Source of the DNA: Portulaca oleracea
Lineage: Eukaryota; Streptophyta; Magnoliopsida; Caryophyllales; Portulacaceae
Direction of reading: 5' to 3'
Assembly (NCBI GenBank): GCA_029582165.1
Contig: CM055872.1
Location: 26,948,243 to 27,012,242, forward strand
DNA length: 64,000 bases
How positions within the stretch are numbered: position 1 is the stretch's first letter; the number at the start of each line of letters is the position of its first letter. The position numbers and the translations under genes were made by a program. Of this stretch, positions 11,010 through 20,778 are shown piece after piece. The notes under the pieces are model-generated. The model did not search any database. It had not been told where the DNA came from and was given only the letters and a program-made list of their open reading frames with translations.

Positions 11010-13256
11010 CCACTCCAACACAAGGGTTTGTTCGCCCCGAGCAAACTAAAAACAAAGAAAAGGACTAGAAAAAGAAACTAAAAACCTTAACTCACTTTCG
11101 CAGGAATCGCGGATGCATTTAGCACATGCATCAAGCCCTTGAAACCCCTCGGCAGCCTAGGTGGACGAGGAAGGTCTCGTGAGGGTTTATAGCAACTATA
11201 CCCACAAAAGCCACGAGAAAAGAAAAAGGGGAAAGAAAAAGAAGTGAAAACCGAAAAACGAAACAAAACAAAAGCAAAGAAAATATTTCTGCCGCCAATC
11301 ATGCACCTAGTTCCCCAACCCGCCTCAACAATCAATTGGAAGAAGCAAGCATAAACAAATTAAGACACGAAGGTTGGAAAACTGCCAATTTTTGAGATTT
11401 TGAACCAAAACACTTACTGATGAGCAAAACACCTCGTGCATATGTGCAAGTGGGCTCTAGTCGGTCCTTCCTATCCTAAACCAGACAATCAGAGTTGTTC
11501 TTATGCTCAAGCTCGGGATTTTCTATCCTACTTCACTCTTGGTTTTTCTTTCAACCTCTCTTTTTTTTCTTTTTCTTACTACACTCTTTTCTTTCTTTTT
11601 CTTCTCTTTTTTTTACTTTTCTCTTTCTTACCAATCCTTTGCTCAACTTCTTTTTCTTCTTTTTCCTTGCTTCGCTCTTTTCTTTCTTTTCAAAACCTAC
11701 GCTCTTTTATTTCTACTCAATCCGTTTTGTGTCTTTTAGAGCGTTTGTGTCGGGTTTTGCGGGATTTAAACACCGGCCTTCGCAAAGGGTTACCCTCCCT
11801 ACTGGGTTTCTCCATACGTGAGTCATTGCACTTAAGGGGCATAGGGTGCCGATCCACCCAAACCAACCCATGACGGTAGGTCCGACAATAATTATTTAAT
11901 GCATTAATTAAGAACTTAAGCAATTGAACAACTAAAACCGTCTAACTTAGGTAAGAAGACACAGTCAAAGCGTGTAAGATTTGAGGATTCCGCTTTCCCA
12001 TTCCATGTAGAGGTCTAATAGAGATAAGTCATGACAAAAATCCTTCCTAAGGCCCATCATTATTCATACCGGCCGCTTCTAACTAAGTGAATAAACTGAT
12101 TAGACAATTATCTACACAACTATGAACGGAAACATCTTCAAAAAGAAAAACAACTTTTGGGTTTTTCACAACATTTCTCCCCTTTTTTCTTTCACACACA
12201 AAATATTTTTAGATTTTGGACACAAAATACGAAAGACAAAAATAAAAGACTCAAAACTAGGTAATCTACCCATGAACAATGAAAGATATCACCCCCACTC
12301 CAACACAGAACACCACAATGTCCCCATTGTGAGAAGAAGGGTGTCATAAATAAGGTAAAAAAACCCCAAAAAACACACAACAAACACATAATAAACCAAA
12401 TGGTGGCGACCCGAGCCCAAACGGCTCCAACAACAATATATATCCAACATTCACACTCAAGGGGTTCGCCACCCAAAAAGAAAATCAAGCATGCATCATG
12501 GATCAAGATATATACACTCCAAGAGAGGGTGGAAAGAAGTTACCTCAAGATCTTCAATTAAAAGCATAACCAATCCATGATCCAAGGTACATCACACCAA
12601 AAGTTAGAAATAAACAAGAAAAGCATACTATGTGTGATGGTTCACATGCAAGATAAAAAAGGTAAACCAAACTATACAAGACACTAGGGACTAAGAACTA
12701 AGAAAACAAACTAAAATATTTACAAAACGACTCTTTTTTTCTTAGACTCAAAAACCGGAATGCATACTACCCTCCCACTCCCACACAAAGAGGTTGTCGT
12801 ATCCTCAAATGGAAACAAAAGTAGGTAAGCAAGCACCCCAAAAATAAAAGAAAAAGAAACACACAAAAAGAAAACAAAAGAAGAAAAGAAAACTAACTTA
12901 CTAACTTTATTTACAAGAGAAGGGAACGATATTACCTGGTTGGGTACTGAATATGCCCAAACAATGAAATCTCAAAATAATGAAACCATCTATGGAGCCT
13001 CAGCCACTCCATCTCACCTCAAGATATCGAGCACCAAGTCAGAACCATTCAACGCCCGGAGTAACAAGTCATGCATCCTCTCATGCATCTCAGAATGGTG
13101 TAGGTAAGAGCACACTCGCAAATACACATCAACAAACATTAGTGCTCTTAACAGTTTATCGAATGCCTTAGAAAAGTCATAGAACTAATGAAATGCATGA
13201 ATACACAAGACTTTTCTAGGCACGGTAAAGTGAGACATGATAAAAGGATCCTCCCA
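11010..13256 (-). other. Non-coding 3' region of the gag-only element
   Basis: No reading frame of note. On the minus strand it contains blocks shared with the 3' region of the Athila-like element at 57080-58599: GTWARVAT-like sequence near 12400, a caatggggacattgtgg palindrome near 12320, a ccctcacgag/cgtccacctaggctgcc block near 11150-11200, and gctcggggcgaac near 11030. A homopyrimidine-rich tract at 11540-11720 gives long but meaningless frames. Confidence 0.75.
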
Positions 13257-14750
13257 TTAATTCGTGAATGGAGATTGGGTATACAAATCAACAGGAGGGA
13301 ACAATACAACACAATCTTGAACATACTCATGCAAATGTTTGGATGCCAACAATGATTCACACTCAATATCCATGCAATTTTCATCAAACACAAATTCCAA
13401 ATCACAACTTTCATCTAAACAATCATCATAATCATCAATTGGTGATAAGGAAAACAGAGGGTTAGACCACATCATAACACTCCCAACATCACACACAAGC
13501 ACATCTTCATCTTCATCAATTTCAGACTCACTAGAAGAACTATCAACATCAAAAGACAAAGGTGCATCATTCAAAACAACATCAAAAGTGAAAGTGGAAG
13601 GCTCCGGGTCATAACTCATAGTGAATGGCTCATAAAGCATGTCATCATCAAAAACAACATTGTCACAATCCAAATTCAAACAATCATGATCAATCCCCAA
13701 AGAATTATGCTCATCATCACAAGAATGCACATAAATGAACTCACATACAAGGGTAGCTAATGCCTCACTAATGCAATGATCCTCAATGAAAGTGAACAAA
13801 TCAGTATCAAGCACACATTCAATCACAACAGATTCAATTTCACTCTCAACAAGACCATGCTCAATTACATCACAAGCATCATGGCATTCATCAATCTCAA
13901 CCTTTTCTTCACACAAAGGCATGGACAATGGTGTGGACAATGGTTCATCATCTAACATGTTTTCATCAATTTCAACATCATCACACACAGAATCAACAAG
14001 TTCCTCATGCTCACTAGGTGGGGCTAGAGCTAAGGAATCGCTAAGTAGTCCAAGGCATGGTCGATTATAATAGTCATCATCCTCATCATACACAGAAAAA
14101 TCAACTTGCATTTCAGGACTAAAAGACGACGAATGACCTACTTCAACATTCGAATCAACCATTTGTGAAGAGGGAGTTTCTACTCTATGATTCATCTCAT
14201 GGAAAAGTTCACTCATGCGCCTAGTCATTCTCGCACATAATACTTCCATTCCCTCACTCAAGGCAGCTTCAATTTTATCTTTCATACAAGCATTAGAACT
14301 ATGGCATGGTGAATCACAAAATAAACACAATGGATGAGACTCAACATAAACACATTGGGAAAGATCATAACAATTTTCCACATATCCCCCATCATAAGAT
14401 TGATCATCAACATACACGGGGTATTCACATGATTGTTCAGTTTCGGTCCCGGAGGGTGGTGCATAAGGAGGTTGGAAGCTAGGACTAATACTTTGTTGTT
14501 CAAACTCATAGGAATCCCTAGACAACCATTCAAGTAACTCCCAGGCTGGTTCTTCTCCTAAACTGGAAAACCCGTAATATTCTAAAAGGTTTCGGGTCTC
14601 ACAATTCACACCCTCATTGACAATTCCCAAAAGATCTAAAGTATCATAAAAGACACCATATAGTTCACATTGAGCACGGTAGTCATGCAATCTAGCAAAA
14701 TACCTCCAAAATATTTCATGCTCAAATTGGGGGAATTGGGGACTTTCCAT
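13257..14750 (-). CDS. Gag-like protein with zinc knuckle and long acidic tail, 497 aa
   Basis: This is the only long uninterrupted retroelement ORF in the window. Residues ~10-85 follow the second half of an Athila/Gypsy gag domain: FWRYFARLHDYRAQC, then GVNCETR, then EPAWELLEWLSRDSYEFE. A zinc knuckle of the form C-x2-C-x4-H-x4-C lies at C142, C145, H150 and C155. The remaining ~340 residues are acidic (many D/E) and rich in Ser and Cys, with no domain I recognise. Length is usual for a gag, but the N-terminal half of the gag fold seems missing and there is no protease. The ATG is 155 bases downstream of the primer site. I infer that it packages the element's RNA; the role of the acidic tail is unknown. 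Confidence 0.8.
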   Translation of the reverse strand: MESPQFPQFEHEIFWRYFARLHDYRAQCELYGVFYDTLDLLGIVNEGVNCETRNLLEYYGFSSLGEEPAWELLEWLSRDSYEFEQQSISPSFQPPYAPPSGTETEQSCEYPVYVDDQSYDGGYVENCYDLSQCVYVESHPLCLFCDSPCHSSNACMKDKIEAALSEGMEVLCARMTRRMSELFHEMNHRVETPSSQMVDSNVEVGHSSSFSPEMQVDFSVYDEDDDYYNRPCLGLLSDSLALAPPSEHEELVDSVCDDVEIDENMLDDEPLSTPLSMPLCEEKVEIDECHDACDVIEHGLVESEIESVVIECVLDTDLFTFIEDHCISEALATLVCEFIYVHSCDDEHNSLGIDHDCLNLDCDNVVFDDDMLYEPFTMSYDPEPSTFTFDVVLNDAPLSFDVDSSSSESEIDEDEDVLVCDVGSVMMWSNPLFSLSPIDDYDDCLDESCDLEFVFDENCMDIECESLLASKHLHEYVQDCVVLFPPVDLYTQSPFTN

Positions 14751-14906
14751 AACTCCTTTTTTTTTCTATTTTCTATTTTTCTATTTTTTTTTCTTTTCTA
14801 TTTTTTGCGATATTCAATTTTTTTTCGCTACATTTTTCTAGCATAACCGAGAAAGCAATAAACTATGCACACACAAACCAATAGCCTAATCTACCAAATA
14901 ACGGCA

Positions 14907-14924
14907 TCCCCAGCAACAGCGCCA
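14907..14924 (-). other. tRNA-Asp-type primer binding site
   Basis: The minus strand reads tggcgctgttgctgggga, one base inside the 5' LTR. It matches the plant tRNA-Asp 3' end except for a few transitions. The same type of site, intact, is at 48496. Confidence 0.85.
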
Positions 14925-14925
14925 T

Positions 14926-15333
14926 TGTTCTATTGTAAGTTTTGTGGTTTTATAAGTTAGGGATGTCGGTCTCAGGGATGGGTGTGAGGCTTGATTGAGG
15001 TAATCGGTTCGTGTAAAGGGGTTTCTGGGTTGACGGGTCTGGGTAGTAGGGTTAACGGGTAGACGGGTGAGATAGGGTATTGGGCTGGGCCGACTAAGAA
15101 GAGGAAGAGGGAATGGAATTGGTCTTGGTAGAAATAGGATTTAGGATTATTTATTTATTTCTAATATTTACATATTTGATTTATTTTAATAATTATAATA
15201 ACAAAAATATTAAAATGCTATAAAATCTAATAAAAGAGTAAAAACATAATAAAACTACTAAAATAATTATTAAAGACAAGCAAAAATACCCTATAAAAGA
15301 GAAGAAATTCGGCTCGGAACGAGATCGAACACA
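14926..15333 (-). repeat. 5' LTR of the gag-only element
   Basis: It begins tgttctattgtaag and ends agatcgaaca on the plus strand and matches 10604-11009 along its length. The primer site adjoins its left edge, so transcription runs leftward. Confidence 0.92.
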
Positions 15334-15338
15334 AACAC

Positions 15339-15770
15339 CATTCATTAAAGTAGTAATATAGTCATTCTCTTCCAATTGACCCACATTCAACAAATTAGTC
15401 TTTAAGTTGCGAACATAAAGGACATTCGAGATTATTTCAACAAACCCAGTTCGAGTTTTGTCCTATCCTTTATCTGTAGCTTTTATCGTTGAGCAATCAA
15501 CAAAACTCAAAGTAGAACGAAGGTCTTTATTTAAGGTAGAACATAGGGACTTCCACACCTGTGATTATTGTGGCCGGTATCGGCATACGAAGTTCCCATT
15601 TTAGGCTCAAGAGCAACATGGGTTGTTCTTGTTAACAAAATTTGACTCTCTGTTTCTATTTCTTTAGTCCTCTCAACAAAGTAGCCTTTATTTTTATGTT
15701 TGTCAACAGGCAACTTGTTGTAATATTTGGATGCATAACAACTAAATTGGGGACACCAAAAGCACTGCAC
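15339..15770 (-). pseudogene. Copia gag zinc knuckle and protease remnant
   Basis: The minus-strand frame at 15770-15531 reads CFWCPQFSCYASKYYNKLPV, a zinc knuckle with its His and last Cys altered, then a protease-like ADTGHNNHRCG. The protease D-T-G triplet is kept but its surroundings are changed. Downstream, LLNVGQLEEN at 15400-15370 is the usual block after the Copia protease. The gag-only element then interrupts the frame. Confidence 0.85.
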
Positions 15771-17395
15771 CTTTGATTTGTTCTGGTTTCGACCCCCATT
15801 TATGCCTTACAGTTGATCATTATTGGCCTTTGAAGTTCATGTTGGAATCTCTACCTCTATGATCTCCTCTTCCTCGACCCCAACCTCCACCATGATCTTT
15901 GTGCCCATTAGAGTAGGTATTGACGAAATCTAGAATGTTTGCTCCTCTATGGTGGAGCCTCTGTTTATCTTTTGCTCATGAACAAATAGTGAACTTTGTG
16001 ATTCATCAAGAGGCAGTTTTTTCAGGTCCTTGATTCTTCAACTGCACAAATCACAAAGTTAAATTTTAAAGTAGCGTGCACATTTTCTTCTCCGCAATAG
16101 TGACATCTTCCATCGATCTTTTTCTCGTATATTCGCATCCTATTATTGATCTTCAATTTCAGTAGCTTGTGGCAGATCCTCTTTTCATTCAAAGACTCTC
16201 AAATCCCCTTCTCAAGCCTTGAAGCTGTGCACACTTCACAAATTCGGAGCCTTGATATTTCTTCTTCATTGACTCCCAAATATCTTTGGAAGTCCTCGGG
16301 AAGAGAATTGCCTCCAAGATGGGACAATTAATTGCTTGGAATAAATAATTCTTCACCTTTAGATCTTTCGTACACTTTTCTTATAATTACTTTTTTTTTA
16401 AACTTTCGTCAATATCATAGCCTCCTTCGCGAATGGAATTCTAGGTTGTATCAAGGACCAATACTCCTCAGATCGAAGGAAATGTTCCATCAACATGCTC
16501 CAAATCCCTAAAGAGGAACTCACCAAAGTAAAAGTTCCAAAGAGGATTGCCTAAAGGAGATCCGCCAACACCAACCTTGTTCCTTCAATGAATTCCCACC
16601 AACTTTGGAAGAAGAATGGATAAAGAGAGAAGAAATTTGAGGGGAAGGTTCAAAAATACCCAAGAAGTTCATTCATAAGCATAGGTTCACAACATATATA
16701 TGAAAGAAAGAAAAAGATTCAAAAATTAGATCTGCAAAAAAAGAAAGAAAAACTGCAATTTGGGTTCACATGGACTATGGCAATGCAACACAGTCTGTGT
16801 TGGGCCTCGTGTTGCTTTCCTCAGGTGCCTGGACAACGACACGATCCAAGTTGCTAAAGATACTACCCATAGAGAGTTGACTCGGACCATGGTGATGGAA
16901 CACGAACCGTGTTGAGCCAGAAATCGACAGTTTCACTCTCTAGAAGCCAACATAGTCCGTGACCTAGATGGCATCACTCGTGTTGACCCTGATCAGCCCC
17001 AAAACATGAAAAACTCGTCTAACCCCCTTCATGCCTCTTCTAGCCTTCTTTCTACCTTCTTCCAATATGACTCGACCCTCGGATGGTGAAAAATGAGGAC
17101 AACCCATAACCAAGGATTATTTGTGTCGGCATCAACTCGCCTAGAGACCGCCAAGTGGCCTCAGGAATGGCTTGAGATACCATGGAGGCCAAGGAAGATC
17201 CAAGGTTGAATGACCGGGTGTACTTGATTAGGAGTAGGATGCTATTGCCCCAATATTTGATCCAATAATGTTCCTCGAAAGGGATTGGAGAATCAACTTC
17301 CTCATTCAAGAGAGCCCGAGAGGGGACCAGATCATCATGGTGACCATCGAAATGTGGTACTACAGGTTGGACGAAATTGTTGTTGTCTGAGGCCA
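15771..17395 (-). pseudogene. Copia gag remnant
   Basis: The ATG at 17395 opens MASDNNNFVQPVVPHFDGHH, close to the conserved start of many plant Copia gag proteins. The frame soon becomes disordered and only pieces survive. The segment 16750-17040 holds a cluster of caacacgg/ccgtgttg palindromes, like 7855-8000, and is probably foreign. A glycine/arginine-rich stretch near 15850-15900 resembles the linker before the zinc knuckle. Confidence 0.75.
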
Positions 17396-17485
17396 TTAAG
17401 AAGACTGGAAGAAAGGAAAGCTACAATTTTATTTTATTTTATTTGTGTGGATGGAAAGGCACTGACTAGGAGAAAGGAAAGATGT

Positions 17486-17498
17486 GGCTTTGATACCA
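17486..17498 (-). other. Copia primer binding site
   Basis: The minus strand reads tggtatcaaagcc next to the 5' LTR, the usual initiator tRNA-Met-type site of plant Copia elements. Confidence 0.85.
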
Positions 17499-17499
17499 C

Positions 17500-17783
17500 A
17501 GATACAAACTCAAAGATGTAAAGCAAAGATGGGAAAAGAGGAGAAATATGACTGCTAAAGCTCACTACTTTCATTCAAATATTGATGTCTAAGATGGGCA
17601 GAACAAGAATAGAAAAAATACACGATCAAATCCATAATATGTATTAACTCACTACTAGCTTGACTCCTGAAAGATAGAAACAACTATCCCACTAATTCTT
17701 GAATAACAATGTAAATCAATATTCACTCCCACTAATGAAGACCAAATCAAATAATAAAGAAAAAACCTAATTAATTTCCAATA
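17500..17783 (-). repeat. Copia 5' LTR
   Basis: Similar to 1541-1772 from gatacaaactc to ctaattaatttcca. The terminal bases are mutated from the TG...CA form, and extra sequence around 17660-17740 makes it longer. Confidence 0.8.
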
Positions 17784-18355
17784 ACTCTGCACCAACGACA
17801 CTCATGGGAGCTTGTAATGTGCCAATGCAAAAGCAAAGATTTTGTGGTTAGAATATTTATTGACTATTTTTACCAAAAGTACTTCATCTCGGGGATATGG
17901 TCATCCTAGAGTATGGGCCAAAATTGCTAAAATTTCCCCAAATTCCAAGATGCATCAAGAAGATTGGTTGATTTCAACATGTAACCACTATTACCATTTT
18001 TTTCAAAGAAAGTAACCACCTTGATCATTGAAAGCCAACAACAACACATTCTACGATAGCCGCAAACTTAAAAGAAAACTAAAGATGATTTTCTTATATC
18101 TCTTTAAAAATTTGTCTCTAATGTTGCCCCCTCAATATCTATAAGTTCAAATTTTTTTTTATTTCCTTCTAGATGGTGGGAAATTGCATTTATCCATCTA
18201 CATCGAACAACCAATGACCCCCCTAGTGTTTTTTTAATCATTAAGTTCACATCTTCCAGACAAGACCCCTTTTTTTACAAGTGCTTTGAAGACCATCTCT
18301 CACTCAATGAGAGCTATGGGTGTGTCTATCTCAATACTAGCATTAGAGGTTGTTT
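17784..18355. other. Intergenic, no feature recognised
   Basis: AT-rich sequence without a convincing frame, inverted repeat or LTR boundary. Confidence 0.5.
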
Positions 18356-18373
18356 GATACTACCAAGTTTATG

Positions 18374-18911
18374 GAAACCCTAGTCTCCCCTTTTTTCTTT
18401 TTCTCTCTAGAAAACCTTAACCTCCATCTCCTTGAAGTAGCTGCCATTGATTCTTTTGTCAATGGTAAGCATCGATTCTTTTGTCGATAGTAAGCTCCAA
18501 TTTGTTTGATCTCTATCCCAATTATCAGTTTGAGTTTACATTTACGCAAATAAAATTAGTCTCTTCTTTTGTAAGAGTTTTTTTGTACCCTTATTTAGGG
18601 TGTTTAGTCTCTTTCTAGAGTTTTTGTTCAATTGGTGTGGTCTAATGCGTTGGATGAAGATCGACTTTCAAATAGTTATAGCACGGGTTGTGAGGTCCTT
18701 CATCAATGATAAAGATGCAGAGTCTTCAAAGAAAGATGCAGAGTCATCGAAGAAATCAGAGCTGAACGTTAGAAAGATTAGTATTAGTTATTTGGAAGTT
18801 AAATTTTATATCTATGTTTTAGATCTAAAATTGTTCAATCACGATTTTCATTGTAAGTGTCGTATGACTTACTATTAATGAAATCGTTATGTTTGGTTTC
18901 AAAAAAAAAAA
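18374..18911 (+). mobile_element. Retroposed sequence with poly(A) and 18-bp target duplication
   Basis: The flanks gatactaccaagtttatg (18356-18373) and gatactactgagtttatg (18912-18929) are an 18-bp duplication with two mismatches. The insert begins gaaaccctagtctcccc and ends in a run of eleven A, as LINE-mediated copies do. The interior has a pyrimidine-rich leader and a short frame with a duplicated DAESSKK motif. It could be a short LINE, a non-autonomous retroposon or a processed transcript; no RT is present. Confidence 0.8.
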
Positions 18912-18929
18912 GATACTACTGAGTTTATG

Positions 18930-19431
18930 TAAAATACATTATACTTTGGGCCTGTTTGATTTTTAGTTTATTATGATAACTTTTAGTTTTGGGATACTAT
19001 TAGTTTTCTGTCCCAAGTCAAAAAACTACTTGGAAGCTTGGTAAATAGGTTTTCGTTATTAGCTTTTTAGATCTAATAAACTAGTTTTCAAAAAGTTATT
19101 TGAAAAAAAATTTTGTAAGTAACTTTTCACAAGCAGTTACTTTACTAAACATCTTTGCTGCAATCAACTTTTATTTTCGTTAAATTTCAATTTAGTAGAA
19201 GTTGTAACGAGGTAGCTCATACTCTAACCCGACTAGAGGTGGACCAAAAACGTTGTCACTTTTTGGGATGATGGATGTCTGTTGGTGCTGGTCTGGCCTC
19301 ATTGTTGGCGTCTGACGCCCACACCCCATCTCTGCTGATAATTAATGACCGATTTCACTTCTGAACTTTTGCCAATGGACTCCAGATCTGGTGGAAGAAA
19401 TGTCAATCCATGCTTCCTCTTCCCGCTCTTA
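18930..19431. other. Intergenic, possible degenerate MITE
   Basis: A gggcctgtttga start at 18948 resembles common MITE ends and its neighbourhood has agtaact/aagttact-like inverted pieces, but the pairing is too weak to call an element. Confidence 0.3.
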
Positions 19432-19707
19432 GGCCCTGTTCTTTGATTTGGTAGGAAAATCCTTACCTAACCTAATTTAACATAACCTTATCTTATCTTA
19501 CTATTCAAAAGAATATGACTTACTTTTAAATAATTTATATTAAAAAAAATTTATTCTACCACAGAATTTATTTAAAAATAAAAAAAATAGGTGATGTAAC
19601 ATCTACCTAACTCTATTAATTTATTTACCTAATTTTCTTAACCTAACTTAATATAACCTAACTTTATCTTACTTTACCTGAATTTTATAGCCTTACGAAA
19701 GAAGGCC
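19432..19707. mobile_element. MITE-like element with ggccctgttcttt end
   Basis: The left end ggccctgttctttgattt and right end aaagaaggcc are inverted. The interior repeats cctaac(c/t)taa motifs and is AT-rich. It is structurally like 35532-35768. I found no clear target duplication. Confidence 0.5.
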
Positions 19708-20770
19708 GTAGTAGTAGTAGTCTCGGTGCTTTGCAAAGGGATGATGCGCATCACGGCATGATCTAAAAACTGACCCCTATTTGATAATTGACCCATTTAT
19801 TATCTCCTCATGGACCCCATCTAATTGCAAAATTTGGTCAATAATGGACAGAATTTCGAATTTGTATACATTTCTAATTGTCAGCGATCAACGTGCAAGT
19901 CAGAATCCATGTTCTACAAGCTATTCCAACCTGTTTATACATTTTCCTTGTTTCTTTTTTCAATTTCATATTTGAATTCATTTCACTCGACCATTCTCTT
20001 ATACACATACTTTAGATTGATTCTTAACGAAAATTATTGCCCAAATCATATTAAATAAAGAGTTACACAAGTTTAATTTCAACTTTCTTTCTGAATTCAC
20101 AAGGGTGGCAAAAATTTGTGTTTCAATTCAATTTGTATAAATTTTCATAATAGAATCATAATACCGTCGGCACCATCCTTCAGGATATTCTATTTTTTTA
20201 AAAAGAAAAATTGAGTGAAGCTTGTTAAAATTTAAAATTCAAATAAAAAAACAATCTATGAGGTATTATCATATTGGGTTAGGACGATACAACTTGCTAG
20301 TTATTGACGTGACAGAATTTGAACCGAGTTGAAAAATCGACCCAAACTCATTGAAAGTTTGGGTTAGACCCAAAATTTCTAAACCTAAAACCTAAATAAA
20401 CTCGAAACTAACTTATACATACCCGACCTAAAACCGACCCGTCCACCCGAATTAACAAGTCTTCATAAAGATATCATATGCAGTAATGAACCAACAAATT
20501 CAGTAGCTTTCAGAGTACGCATTGATATTGGAGGAAAACAGGGTTTTTGTATTCATCTCGACCATTTCTCCAAATAATTGTGAGGTCCACCACAGTAGGG
20601 AGGAAAAATGAGCTTCAACTTCAGAACCCAGTTTGAGTGCAGCAAAAAAATGACCATAAAGCCACCTATACCTTCAATCTGAAGGGAAGGGGCAAATGAT
20701 CGCTATACATGGCAAAAGAAAAACTTGTGCAAATGCACCCAATAGCAATAGGAAAGGGGAAACAGAGGGG
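19708..20770. other. Intergenic downstream of the DUF936 gene
   Basis: AT-rich; contains a ccaaactcattgaaagtttgg hairpin near 20342 and repeated acccgac/cgacccg motifs to 20450. The last ~200 bases before 20779 are probably the gene's 3' untranslated region. I saw no canonical polyadenylation hexamer in the first 300 bases downstream of the stop. Confidence 0.4.
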
Positions 20771-20778
20771 TTGGTGTT

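Larger units (their letters stand above)
10604..15333 (-). mobile_element. Gag-only LTR retrotransposon, Athila-related
   Basis: Two LTRs of 406 and 408 bp with inverted ends tgttcgat / atcgaaca bracket a tRNA-Asp-type primer site, one long ORF and a non-coding 3' region. The flanks are caaat (10599-10603) and caaac (15334-15338), a 5-bp duplication with one mismatch. It entered the protease/integrase junction of the Copia element, and the Copia frame resumes on the other side. There is no RT, RNase H or integrase, so it must be mobilised by another element. About ten differences between the LTRs, counted by eye, suggest a fairly recent insertion. Confidence 0.9.

Noticed and set aside
11436..11873. 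Overlapping Phe/Leu/Ser-rich frames that look like membrane proteins
   Set aside because: They come from a homopyrimidine-rich tract in the non-coding 3' region of the gag-only element; three frames are open at once.
13786..14070. Ser/Thr-rich plus-strand frame
   Set aside because: Antisense shadow of the 497-codon gag-like frame.
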